Assembly (NCBI GenBank): GCA_052035915.1
Contig: JBPOHE010000066.1
Location: 1 to 23,316 of the forward strand
DNA length: 23,316 nt
Source: JBPOHE01 sp052035915
GTDB taxonomy: Bacteria > Pseudomonadota > Gammaproteobacteria > Chromatiales > Chromatiaceae
Direction: 5' to 3'
The notes beneath the pieces were generated by a model that saw nothing but the letters and a program-made list of their open reading frames with translations, searched no databases and was not told the origin of the DNA. Both the position numbers and the translations under genes were made by a program. Of this stretch, positions 8,920 to 16,849 are shown in pieces (position 1 is the stretch's first letter; each line of letters starts with the position of its first letter).

Positions 8920-9936
8920 TCAAGCGGCGGCAGGTAACCGCATCCCGGCACGCGGCTCGCTTAGCGGAGGGACCCCGGCGCGATGGAGCCTGGCAAGCAG
9001 TACCACTCTGGCCTGGGGTTCGCCCATATCGATCTCGGCGAGATCCATGAACTCTTCGTCGGCGACCTTTTGTTGTGGCCAGACATCCCCCGCGGGCGGA
9101 ATGGACAGTCGTAAGGGACGCAAGCGGATCAGCTCTTCCGGGTGACCAAGGACTTCGTTGAGTTTTTCAATCCAGGCCTCGGGGGTGGAACACTCATCGC
9201 GCAGGAGTTTCTCCTCGGCGGCGGCCACACGGTGCTCCAGATCCTCCATTTTACGTTGCAGCGAGAGGAGCACCCGGCGATCCGCTCCTTCACGGCGATG
9301 CTGGAGCCATTGGGTTTTCAACTTGCCATGCAGACGCTGGTAGCCGTCGTGCAGCAGGCTGGACGACTGGCGACAGGCGCAAACATGCTCCCGTGCCGTG
9401 GTAAGCAGGTTTTGAAACACGCATCCCTGGAGTGCGCGGCGCGCCTCGGATTCAGAGCGTCCCGGCGTGTTGATCCGATGGTCGCAGAAACTCATACCGA
9501 GCTGTTGGGATGGCGGAAAATCCGTGTCGGACGTCGACTCCGATTTGTTCATGCAGACAAAGGCCCAGCATTCCGCCAGGTCCTGATTGTCGCTATCGCT
9601 GAGAAAATCTTTCAGCTCCCAACTTCGGCGGCAGGCGATATCGAGATCGTCCGACGAGGAGAAAATCATCCTCGCTTTGGATCCCAGGGATCGACGATCC
9701 ACCTCCAATACGCCGGGGACGAGCTCCGCTACTCGATCGGCGTAATTCAGCGCATGGGCCACGGCGTCCTGGAGCCGCCCGGCATAATCAGGTATGCGGC
9801 GGATCCGCGGTTCGATCGTCTCCACCGTCTGTTCCACGGCCGCCATCACCCTGGCGATGGGTTGCCCCTTGATTGACTCAGGGGTATGTTTGGGCCATAA
9901 AAATGATCCGAAGTCAGCATCGAAAAGCCAGTTCAT
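8920..9936 (-). CDS. Protein of unknown function, 338 aa
   Basis: I do not recognise this family. From the ATG at 9934-9936 (MNWLFDADFGSFLWPKH) it is 338 aa with no signal peptide or membrane segment. The middle is mostly helical, and a likely coiled coil covers about residues 215-270 (LQRKMEDLEHRVAAAEEKLLRDE). Several Cys and His residues cluster around residues 170-195 (CVFQNLLTTAREHVCACR). The C-terminus is Pro- and Arg-rich (VPPLSEPRAGMRLPAAA). Codon use matches the neighbouring genes, so it is likely real. An in-frame ATG 81 bases upstream (10017) gives an unlikely N-terminal extension. It converges on the CBS gene and diverges from the cation exporter; nothing nearby reveals its role. 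Confidence 0.75.
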   Translation of the reverse strand: MNWLFDADFGSFLWPKHTPESIKGQPIARVMAAVEQTVETIEPRIRRIPDYAGRLQDAVAHALNYADRVAELVPGVLEVDRRSLGSKARMIFSSSDDLDIACRRSWELKDFLSDSDNQDLAECWAFVCMNKSESTSDTDFPPSQQLGMSFCDHRINTPGRSESEARRALQGCVFQNLLTTAREHVCACRQSSSLLHDGYQRLHGKLKTQWLQHRREGADRRVLLSLQRKMEDLEHRVAAAEEKLLRDECSTPEAWIEKLNEVLGHPEELIRLRPLRLSIPPAGDVWPQQKVADEEFMDLAEIDMGEPQARVVLLARLHRAGVPPLSEPRAGMRLPAAA

Positions 9937-10067
9937 CTCCAAAATCCTCGGAAGGTCTAGACTTCTCTGTTCTCGTGATTGCCTTGTGAGATCCGGGGCA
10001 CAGAAAAAACATCCCACCGCCCATCCTTTCGGTAGCTGTCGGTAAGCGTTTTTTTCTCCCCGAAACC

Positions 10068-10080
10068 CTATAAATTATAG
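10068..10080. promoter_or_regulatory. Palindromic A+T box in a divergent promoter region
   Basis: CTATAAATTATAG is a perfect inverted repeat in the 254-base gap between the unknown gene (leftward from 9936) and the cation exporter (rightward from 10191). Each strand reads TATAA, so it could supply -10 elements to either gene or be an operator. No matching -35 box is convincing. Confidence 0.3.
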
Positions 10081-10190
10081 TAACGGCCAAGCCGGTGGGC
10101 ACTTGGGTTTTCCCTAATACCACAGCGGGTTAGCACAAATGACAGGCGTTTTTCTCGATACCCGTCGCAGTTTTCGGGGGGCATGAGTTC

Positions 10191-11120
10191 ATGACCATGA
10201 CCCCACCTCTTGCGCCCGAGTCGCGTGCGCGTTTATTGAGATTGGCCACCTGGGCTTCGGTAACGGTGGCCGGGATATTGATCCTCGGCAAGCTCGTCGC
10301 TTGGCTGGCCACTGGGTCGGTGGCACTGATGGCCTCGCTGGTGGATTCCTTAATGGATGCCCTGGCCTCCACCATCAATCTGCTGGCGGTTCGCTGGTCG
10401 CTGCAACCCGCAGATGACGAGCATCGTTTCGGTCACGGCAAGGCCGAGTCCTTGGCCGGGCTCGGGCAGGCCACATTCATCATCGGCTCGGCGGTGTTTC
10501 TGTTACTCGAAGCTGTGGATCGCTTTCTGCACCCGAAGCCCTTGGCATCGGTCGCCCTGGGGGTGGGGGTCATGGTCTTTGCCATCCTGGCGACCCTGGT
10601 GTTGCTCACCGTTCAACGCCATGTCATGCGTCTGACCGCCTCCACGGCGATCAAAGCGGATTCGCTTCACTATGCCACCGACCTCATCACCAATCTGAGC
10701 ACCATTGCCGCACTCGTTCTCGCGGCCTTCGGCTGGCATGGCGCCGATCCTTATTTCGCCCTCGCCATTGCCGTTTTTATCCTCTACAGCGCTCTCCAGA
10801 TCGGCCGCGAGGCCATAGGGTTGCTGATGGATCATGAATTGCCCCGGGAGCGGCGTGATGAGATCCTGCGCTTGGTGTTTGCCCATCCCCGGGTGCTGGG
10901 TGTGCACGATATGCGCACCCGCCAGTCCGGTTATGCCTTTTTCGTGCAATTGCACATCGAGCTGGACGACAGTCTGCCGCTGTGGCAGGCCCACGAGGTT
11001 TCCGATGGCCTGGAACGGAAGATCCGGGAGGTTTATCCCGGCGCGGAGGTGATCATCCACGAGGATCCCTTAGGTCATGTGGATCATGGCCGGGTGAAAT
11101 GCGAGTCCAGACCGGATTGA
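10191..11120 (+). CDS. fieF: Cation diffusion facilitator, FieF/YiiP type
   Basis: This is a CDF-family proton-coupled exporter of divalent metal (Fe2+, Zn2+ or similar) from the cytoplasm. The product is 309 aa (E. coli FieF 300). The transport-site ligands align with E. coli at a constant offset: Asp52 and Asp56 in SLVDSLMD, and His160 and Asp164 in SLHYATD. The motif PADDEHRFGHGKAESLAGL after the second helix is typical. Six membrane helices precede a cytoplasmic metal-binding C-terminal domain ending in VIIHEDPLGHVDH. A GGGGGG run about 9 bases upstream serves as ribosome binding site; a second ATG two codons later is an equally possible start. Real substrate preference cannot be read from sequence. 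Confidence 0.93.
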   Translation: MTMTPPLAPESRARLLRLATWASVTVAGILILGKLVAWLATGSVALMASLVDSLMDALASTINLLAVRWSLQPADDEHRFGHGKAESLAGLGQATFIIGSAVFLLLEAVDRFLHPKPLASVALGVGVMVFAILATLVLLTVQRHVMRLTASTAIKADSLHYATDLITNLSTIAALVLAAFGWHGADPYFALAIAVFILYSALQIGREAIGLLMDHELPRERRDEILRLVFAHPRVLGVHDMRTRQSGYAFFVQLHIELDDSLPLWQAHEVSDGLERKIREVYPGAEVIIHEDPLGHVDHGRVKCESRPD

Positions 11121-11663
11121 GGCTGGCTTCAGTTCCTGTTTCCCATTTGTGATCTGTATGACCCGCTGAATCTCCGAATACATTACAGGCTTTAGGGCGG
11201 TAGGGTGCGGGTTTCGGCCCCGAATTCTCCGCCGCAGAGAAAGACCTATCAGGAATAGGTATTTCGCGATCAGTGGCTCCGGGCCTGGCCTGAAAAAGGC
11301 CATTCTTTGTTCTTATAAAGAGAACAATAGGCGATATTAAAGGATGATTGTTCTTTATAAGAGAACGAAAAGCCGGGTAACAGAGCCCATGCCCGGAAGC
11401 GCCGCAGCTTGGCTTTCTTGGTCTAGGCCATAGGCTGATATCGGCTTCGCTCATCCGCAGCCCGCCCCGTCTTTTTCCGAGAACGTTCCGTGATGCCTCA
11501 GGTTCGGGGCAGGTGCCACCTCCTCCATCAAATACAAGAAAAGCTAATAAGAACAGGTATGGCTCTGGGTTGATGGGGCTGGAAGCCATATTGAGATGAG
11601 GGAGGATCGACACCAGATTTTTTCTTGGTCCCATCGAACTGGTTCGACTTCTGGAGGTGTTCC
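11121..11663. other. Intergenic region between the cation exporter and the pterin dehydratase
   Basis: No convincing gene is present in these roughly 540 bases. The region contains repeat copy B (11275-11400). The only long open frame is on the minus strand and runs through the repeat and into the exporter gene in antisense, so I treat it as spurious. I see no clear terminator after the exporter. Confidence 0.55.
11275..11400 (+). repeat. Dispersed double-hairpin repeat, copy B
   Basis: Hairpins lie at 11307-11327 (TTGTTCT, 7-base loop, AGAACAA) and 11348-11368 (TTGTTCT, 7-base loop, AGAACGA), 41 bases apart. The 3' box GCCCATGCCCGGAA starts at 11385, again 37 bases after the start of the second hairpin. 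The left end GGCTCCGGGC (11275-11284) is the near inverse complement of the right end GCCCGGAAGC (11391-11400). Together these suggest a discrete element of about 126 bp with terminal inverted repeats and no coding capacity. Confidence 0.8.
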
Positions 11664-12020
11664 ATGCCCAGGTTGGCGGATGAAAGCTGTAGCCCTTGTC
11701 AGGGAAACTCGGCCTCTGTCGGCGAAGCCGAGCAGACTGAGCGGCTCACACAACTCCCGGGTTGGCGGGTGACGACCGCGGACGATCACCCGCAACTGGA
11801 AAAAACCTTCCGCTTTCCGAACTTCGTTACGGCGCTGGAGTTTACCAACAGGGTGGGGGCGATCGCCGAAGCCGCCAACCACCACCCCAGGATAGTCGTC
11901 GAATGGGGGCGGGTCAGCGTCTCTTGGTGGACCCACAGCCTTCAGGGTCTCCACCACAACGATTTTGTGCTGGCGGCGCGGACCGATAGCCTTCTCGACC
12001 ACGGCGGGGCGGTTCCCTGA
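11664..12020 (+). CDS. Pterin-4a-carbinolamine dehydratase family protein
   Basis: Members dehydrate 4a-hydroxytetrahydropterin during pterin recycling; many bacterial homologues have no assigned hydroxylase partner. The product is 118 aa. The active-site motif EAANHHPRIVVEWGRVSVSWWTHSLQGLHHND gives the His-His-Pro core and the downstream Thr-His. The start ATG 11664 is set by an excellent GGAGGTG six bases upstream; an upstream in-frame ATG at 11625 lacks this. The N-terminus has a CSPCQG motif before the catalytic domain, which is not needed for the known activity. No phenylalanine hydroxylase gene is nearby, so the physiological substrate is unknown. Confidence 0.92.
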   Translation: MPRLADESCSPCQGNSASVGEAEQTERLTQLPGWRVTTADDHPQLEKTFRFPNFVTALEFTNRVGAIAEAANHHPRIVVEWGRVSVSWWTHSLQGLHHNDFVLAARTDSLLDHGGAVP

Positions 12021-12061
12021 CGGGGCAACGACCCGCCGGAGAAGCTATCGAGCCGAGAGTT

Positions 12062-12955
12062 TCAAAGGCCTTCGGCGTATTTATCGTCTTCCAGTTGCTG
12101 CGCCCGGGCGATCTCCGCCTGACGGCGTAGCTCGAATACCTCCTTGCGTCGCTCGTAGCGTTCCTCCCAGGCGCCGGCACGCTCAGGGAGGCTGCGCTCG
12201 GCGAAAAGCACCTGTCTGAGAAAGCGAAAACCGAATTTCATCAAGGCGATGTCGTCGGTTTCGAGTTCCCGGAACAGGCTGTCGTCGAGATCGTAACTAT
12301 TACGAAAGGACTCGCTCAACACAAAGCGGCGGAATCTGTCCTGATCGAAACAGGCCATGAAAAACAAGTGCAGACTGAGTTCGGGCGGTTTACCGACGGT
12401 CGGGCCGGCAGACTTTTTCTTGAGAATAAGCTGTAACCAGTCCTGGTTCATTGCGTCATAGATTTCGAGATCCTGCTCCTGTCGATAGGCGGCGATGCTG
12501 ATCGTGCGGTCCTCATCATGCCCCCGGCAATAGGGTTCCTTGACCAGGACATGATGGGTGGTTTCGTGGGGGGCATCCTTGGCATGCATGGCCAGGTGAC
12601 CGATCGGGTAGTAGCGGCAGGCCGTCGGGCGATCCGCATAGACGGAACAGCCTTCGGGTGTCACAAAGGGGCAGGCGCCTTGGTCATCGGGACGGATTTT
12701 TACCCCGGCCATTTTGTCGGCATCCATCTCGAAGGGCAGGGTATAGGTCTTGAGAAAGTCGCTGCCGTTCATGCCGAGATGCTGTTTGAGGCGGATGATG
12801 TCATAGGGCGTCAACATCACCTCCGCTTTTTTGCAGCAGGCATTGAAGCAAGAGATGCCTTTGTGGCAATGGAAGCGGATGACGGCATCCTCATCGAGGA
12901 TCTGGGGTACGACGCGGCTTTTGAAGGGGATATCGAATGTGAATTCCTGGCTCAT
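12062..12955 (-). CDS. YkgJ-family cysteine-cluster protein
   Basis: The 297-aa product has the CxxxxxCxxxCC cluster of the YkgJ/UPF0153 family at Cys30, Cys36, Cys40 and Cys41 (HCHKGISCFNACCKK). More Cys follow in GACPF, GCSVYADRPTACRYYP and YCRGH. These are thought to bind zinc or an iron-sulfur cluster; biochemical function is not established. The rest is helical with a charged C-terminal tail. The ATG at 12953-12955 has GGAG about 7 bases upstream, and TATAAT (13001-13006, minus strand) may be its -10. It lies 155 bases behind aprA, but a strong terminator stands between, so it is probably a separate unit. Confidence 0.88.
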   Translation of the reverse strand: MSQEFTFDIPFKSRVVPQILDEDAVIRFHCHKGISCFNACCKKAEVMLTPYDIIRLKQHLGMNGSDFLKTYTLPFEMDADKMAGVKIRPDDQGACPFVTPEGCSVYADRPTACRYYPIGHLAMHAKDAPHETTHHVLVKEPYCRGHDEDRTISIAAYRQEQDLEIYDAMNQDWLQLILKKKSAGPTVGKPPELSLHLFFMACFDQDRFRRFVLSESFRNSYDLDDSLFRELETDDIALMKFGFRFLRQVLFAERSLPERAGAWEERYERRKEVFELRRQAEIARAQQLEDDKYAEGL

Positions 12956-13045
12956 CAGGGACTCCGCTTTGGGAAGCGATATATTGGGACTGGGGAGATG
13001 ATTATAGCGCCCGGCCCAGGTGATCTTTCCCCTGGGCGGACGCGG

Positions 13046-13077
13046 AAAAAAAACCGGGCGCCTTGCGGCGCCCGGTT
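13046..13077 (-). terminator. Strong intrinsic terminator of aprBA
   Basis: On the minus strand an 11-bp perfect stem (AACCGGGCGCC with GGCGCCCGGTT) encloses the loop GCAA, a GNRA-type tetraloop. A T-run (the A-run 13046-13053 in plus coordinates) follows. It begins 33 bases behind the aprA stop. It should end the aprBA message efficiently and keep transcription out of the downstream cysteine-cluster gene. Confidence 0.93.
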
Positions 13078-13109
13078 GTCACGCGAAGTCCGCGATGAAT
13101 ACGCCGGTA

Positions 13110-15131
13110 TTAATGCGCCGCGGCCTTGAACAGCTTGGACTTGTCGACCAGATCCACATGGGCGCGCTTGAAGCAATTCCACTGCTTGCTCTTGCGGTCA
13201 TAGACGGAGTTGACGAAGACGTGCCAGTTCTCCTCGTCCACGAAGTTCTTGTCCATCCGATAGTAGAAGCCGGGGTAACGGCTCTCCTGGCGGAACTGGA
13301 TGTGCTTCATGTGGGCTTCGGCGGTCAGAATGCGGTGATAATTTTCCCAGGCACGCAGCAGCTCGTGCAGATCCTTGGCGCGCATCTTGAGGGCGTCTTC
13401 CTTGAGCATCTCCAGCTTGTCTTCGGCCACCTTCAGCATGTGGGCGTTGGTCTTGTAGTAGGTCGCCACGCCGGCTACATACTCGTCCATGACCTTCTGC
13501 AAACGGAATTGCAGCATCTTGGGCGTAATGTAGTTGGGGTTAATGTCGATCGCCGTGGAGTAGTCTTTGTGCGTGAGGAAGTTGCGCACTGGACGATAGA
13601 TCTCGGCGATCAGATCGTCGACGGAGGTGTCCATCTCCGGCTTCCAATCCTTGTTGTCGACGACGAACTTCACCATCGACTTGGCGGCCAAACGACCTTC
13701 GGCATGGGAACCGGAGGAGAACTTGTGGCCTGAGGCGCCAACACCGTCACCAGCAGTGAAGAGACCTCTGACCGTGGTCATGCCGCGATAACCCCAGTTC
13801 CAGCCCTTGGGCAGGTGGGCCGGGATCTTGTCCTTATCGGCATGGTTCTCATCGGTCGGCGCGCCCAGGTCCTCGGGACCGGAGACCCAGATACCGCAGC
13901 AACCGGAATGGGAGCCCAGAAGATAGGGTTCGGTGGGCATGAGTTCGGAGTTCTTCTTTTCCGGCTCGATGTTTTCACCGGCCCAGATACCGCACTGGCC
14001 GATACACATATCGAGGAAGTCTTCCCAGGCTTCCGCCTCGAGGTGCTTCACCTCACGGGGTGAGAGGGTCTCGCGCAGTTTGGCGAGGGCGGTCACGGTG
14101 TCCATGTAGATGGGCCCGCGGCCTTCCTGCATCTCCTTCAGCATCAGATGGTTGCGCAGGCAGGAGGCCGGCACGGCGGCCTGGCCGTAGGGCGGATAGT
14201 CGTCCAACAAGGCCTTGTTCTTGACCATGTAGACTTCGCCTTCGGCGTTGGTGGCCTGGGCCTTGAACAGCAGGAACCAGGCGCCGACCGGGCCGTAACC
14301 ATCCTTGAAGCGGGCGGGAACGAAGCGGTTTTCCATCATGGTCAACTCGGCACCGGCCTCGGCGGCCATGGCGTAGGTCGAGCCGGCATTCCACACCGGA
14401 TACCAGGCGCGGCCCGTACCTTCACCGACGGAGCGGGGACGGAAGATATTGACGCAGCCGCCGGCCACCAGCAGGCAGGCCTTGAACTTGTAGACGAAGA
14501 GTTTGTGATCGCGCACGGAGAAACCGACGGCGCCGGCGACCCGGTTGGAATCCTTGGCGTCGTTGACCAGCTTGACGATGAACACGCGCTCCTGGATGTT
14601 GTCGCTGCCGAGCGCCTTCTTGGCGGCCTCGGCGACGATCCACTTATAGGATTCGCCGTTGATCATGATCTGCCACTTGCCGGAACGCACCGGCTTGCCG
14701 CCATCCTTCAGCGCCGGCAGACCCTTGGAACCGTCGTGGCGTTCGCCGTTCTCGTCGGTCTTCCAGATCGGCAGGCCCCACTCCTCGAACAGATGCACGG
14801 ATTCGTCGACGTGCCGGCCCAGGTCATAGGCCAGGTCGTCGCGGGTGATGCCCATGAGGTCGTTGGAGACCATGCGGGCATAGTCCGCGGGGTCTTGATT
14901 GGGACCGATGTAGGTGTTGATCGCGGACAGGCCCTGGGCCACCGCGCCGGAACGATCCACGGCCGCCTTGTCCACCAGCTTGATCTTGATGGGACGCCCC
15001 ATGGCGCCTTCCGCCGCTTTCGCCCAAGGTCCGATTTCGAAAGCCGTACCGCAAGCGGCCATGCCACCGCCGATAATCAGGATGTCGACCTCTTCCTGGA
15101 CGACTTCAGGATTGCCGAATTCACCAGCCAT
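13110..15131 (-). CDS. aprA: Adenylylsulfate reductase alpha subunit
   Basis: AprA is the FAD subunit of dissimilatory APS reductase. In sulfur oxidisers the enzyme runs in reverse, making APS from sulfite and AMP in the cytoplasm, and passes electrons to the AprB iron-sulfur clusters. The product is 673 aa, a usual length. The dinucleotide-binding loop IIGGGMAACG lies at residues 19-28. Fumarate-reductase-type FAD contacts follow, including LLVAGGCVNIFRPRSVGEG and FTAGDGVGASGHKFSSGSHAEGRLAAK. The helical C-terminal domain ends with HIQFRQESRYPGFYYRMDKNF, as in known AprA. It follows aprB by 58 bases on one transcript and is closed by a terminator. Direction of catalysis is inferred from context. 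Confidence 0.98.
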   Translation of the reverse strand: MAGEFGNPEVVQEEVDILIIGGGMAACGTAFEIGPWAKAAEGAMGRPIKIKLVDKAAVDRSGAVAQGLSAINTYIGPNQDPADYARMVSNDLMGITRDDLAYDLGRHVDESVHLFEEWGLPIWKTDENGERHDGSKGLPALKDGGKPVRSGKWQIMINGESYKWIVAEAAKKALGSDNIQERVFIVKLVNDAKDSNRVAGAVGFSVRDHKLFVYKFKACLLVAGGCVNIFRPRSVGEGTGRAWYPVWNAGSTYAMAAEAGAELTMMENRFVPARFKDGYGPVGAWFLLFKAQATNAEGEVYMVKNKALLDDYPPYGQAAVPASCLRNHLMLKEMQEGRGPIYMDTVTALAKLRETLSPREVKHLEAEAWEDFLDMCIGQCGIWAGENIEPEKKNSELMPTEPYLLGSHSGCCGIWVSGPEDLGAPTDENHADKDKIPAHLPKGWNWGYRGMTTVRGLFTAGDGVGASGHKFSSGSHAEGRLAAKSMVKFVVDNKDWKPEMDTSVDDLIAEIYRPVRNFLTHKDYSTAIDINPNYITPKMLQFRLQKVMDEYVAGVATYYKTNAHMLKVAEDKLEMLKEDALKMRAKDLHELLRAWENYHRILTAEAHMKHIQFRQESRYPGFYYRMDKNFVDEENWHVFVNSVYDRKSKQWNCFKRAHVDLVDKSKLFKAAAH

Positions 15132-15189
15132 TGTTGCAATTCCTCTATTTAATGCTTTTGAGATTTGATTAACGCTGTTCGACCGATCC

Positions 15190-15657
15190 TTATTTGCGGA
15201 TCAGTTCGGCGGGATTCCCGGGACGAAAGCCCTTCTCCTCGGTGAAGAATCCTGCTTGGGCGATATTGGCGAAGTTGGCAGAGGGCTTGCCGCCGTAAGG
15301 ATCGATGGAACCTTCCGGGGTGGTGCGGATGGGGAATTTGAAGCGTTTCATGGTGCCGTTACGGAACTTGATGGTCCACATGATGGAATCGGTGCCGCGC
15401 AAGGGCTGCACAGAGGCGCCCAAGGGGACGATATCGGCATAGGGACGCGCCTCGATGGCCTGCTGGGGACAGATCTTGATACAGGAGTAGCACTCCCAGC
15501 ACTGCTCCGGCTCCTGATTGTAGGACTTCATCGGGTGACCGGTTTCAGAGCCATCCTTGTCCAGCTTCATCAAATCGTGGGGGCAGATATACATACAGGC
15601 CGTCTTGTCCTGGCCTTTGCAACCGTCGCACTTGTCAGTACGCACGAAAGTCGGCAT
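15190..15657 (-). CDS. aprB: Adenylylsulfate reductase beta subunit
   Basis: AprB carries two [4Fe-4S] clusters that relay electrons between the AprA flavin and a membrane partner. The product is 155 aa. The first set is Cys10, Cys13, Cys21 and Cys25 (CDGCKGQDKTACMYICP); the second is Cys53, Cys56, Cys59 and Cys63 (CWECYSCIKICP). The eight-residue insertion between the second and third Cys of the first set is normal for AprB. The C-terminal part (about residues 90-155) should wrap around AprA. GGAGA lies about 9 bases before the ATG. Neither aprM, the qmo genes nor sat is adjacent, so the electron partner is encoded elsewhere. Confidence 0.98.
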   Translation of the reverse strand: MPTFVRTDKCDGCKGQDKTACMYICPHDLMKLDKDGSETGHPMKSYNQEPEQCWECYSCIKICPQQAIEARPYADIVPLGASVQPLRGTDSIMWTIKFRNGTMKRFKFPIRTTPEGSIDPYGGKPSANFANIAQAGFFTEEKGFRPGNPAELIRK

Positions 15658-16251
15658 GGTGCTAGTCTCCTAAAGATTTTGCTGCTGTGATGCCATTCAC
15701 CAACGAATTCTCGAATGGTGATCAATTCTCCCAGCGGATTCCAACAGGCGGCAGACACACTCTCGCCTTGGCCGGTCTGGACAAGCCTTCGGCAGAATAT
15801 CGGTTTCCGCGCGCACGGGCCCCCTCTTGCTGGATGGAGGGGCACTAGGGTGCACAAAGATAATGATCTGCAAAGAAAAAAGCCAAACAGTTTTTCGCTT
15901 GATACTTATAAACTAACTTTATTTCCTCTAGAAAAAATTAGGGTATTGGGTGGGCCGGGGGTGGATAGTATGGAATAGACCGGTTGTTGCGGGCTTGACA
16001 TATCGCAACGGATGGCGACTGTTTTTCTCCGCTTTCCCTTGGCCATCAGGTTTCTTGACCCACCAGGCAGCAAAGGCTTCGGCACCGCCGCGCCGGTTGG
16101 CGGCGGGGACCGGGGGCTGGAAATGACCTCAATGCTGTGTAGGTTGGGTTGTGATGCGATACTAGGTCCTGGGTTCGAGCCCCCGAGCTGGAACCGAAAC
16201 CTTAATTCACGACGATTTGTTCATCATCATCCCTGCAGGAGAACGCTACTC
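15658..16251. other. Divergent control region of aprBA and the cyclophilin genes
   Basis: These 594 bases divide leftward aprBA from the rightward cyclophilin genes. Bases 15855-15950 are strikingly AT-rich for this DNA and are the probable location of the aprBA promoter; I could not pick one hexamer pair with confidence. If so, aprB has a leader of some 200 bases, containing a hairpin (15819-15826 with 15837-15843, arms GCCCC-TC and GAGGGGC). A TTGACA at 15995-16000 could serve the plus strand. Around 16160-16180 is a tRNA T-arm-like string without the rest of a tRNA. No convincing gene is seen. Confidence 0.5.
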
Positions 16252-16836
16252 ATGAAGATCCGCTCCGCCTGTGCGGCCCTCGCCGGTCTGCTACTTGGGA
16301 CCCTCAACCCGGCCCTGGCCGATCCGGTGAAGGTATTGATGCAGACCAACCGTGGCGCCATCACCCTTGAACTCTATCCGGACAAGGCCCCGGCCACGGT
16401 GCAAAACTTTCTCGCTTATGTCGATGAAGGGTTTTACACCGGCACGATTTTCCATCGGGTGATCGACGGCTTTATGATCCAGGGCGGCGGGTTCACCGAG
16501 GATCTGAAACCCAAGTCGACCCGGGGTCAGGTCCAGAACGAGGCTGACAATGGACTCAAGAACGAGCGGGGGACGATCGCGATGGCGCGGACCTCGAATC
16601 CGCATTCGGCCACATCGCAATTTTTCATCAACACCGTGAACAATCCGCCGCTGGACTTCACCAGCAAGGACGCACGCGGTTGGGGCTATACCGTCTTCGG
16701 CAGGGTGGTGGATGGGATGACGGTCGTGGACGACATCGCCAAGTCGCCCACTGGGTCCCGCAGCATGATGCAGAACGTGCCCAAGGAGACCGTCCTCATC
16801 CAGCAGATGAGCCGCGTCGCCGCGGTCGCCAAGTGA
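16252..16836 (+). CDS. ppiA: Exported cyclophilin-type peptidyl-prolyl isomerase
   Basis: This protein isomerises Xaa-Pro bonds, probably in the periplasm. The product is 194 aa with a signal peptide at about residues 1-22 (MKIRSACAALAGLLLGTLNPALA, cleaved after ALA). The cyclophilin core has FHRVIDGFMIQGGGF, with the catalytic Arg, then QNEADNGLKNERGTIAMART and SATSQFFINTVNN. The start is fixed by the signal peptide and an AGGAG ten bases upstream; the frame stays open further upstream (to 16012), but that part is not protein-like. A second cyclophilin gene begins 13 bases after its stop. The pairing suggests one operon serving two compartments. Confidence 0.93.
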   Translation: MKIRSACAALAGLLLGTLNPALADPVKVLMQTNRGAITLELYPDKAPATVQNFLAYVDEGFYTGTIFHRVIDGFMIQGGGFTEDLKPKSTRGQVQNEADNGLKNERGTIAMARTSNPHSATSQFFINTVNNPPLDFTSKDARGWGYTVFGRVVDGMTVVDDIAKSPTGSRSMMQNVPKETVLIQQMSRVAAVAK

Positions 16837-16849
16837 GGTGAAGACTCCC

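Noticed and set aside
11053..11634. 193-aa minus-strand open frame
   Set aside because: It overlaps the exporter gene in antisense and crosses repeat copy B; the product is low-complexity with no family features.
12518..13129. Plus-strand frame opposite the cysteine-cluster gene
   Set aside because: It is an antisense shadow and runs through the aprBA terminator.
14148..15152. Long plus-strand frame of 334 aa opposite aprA
   Set aside because: It is the antisense shadow of aprA, caused by GC-rich codon positions.
16150..16200. tRNA-like string CTGGGTTCGAGCCCCCG
   Set aside because: It resembles a T-arm, but the stem is imperfect and no acceptor, D or anticodon arm can be found at the right distances. 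It could be a tRNA remnant or chance.
16012..16251. Upstream extension of the first cyclophilin
   Set aside because: The signal peptide starts at ATG 16252 with a good ribosome binding site; the extension is not protein-like.
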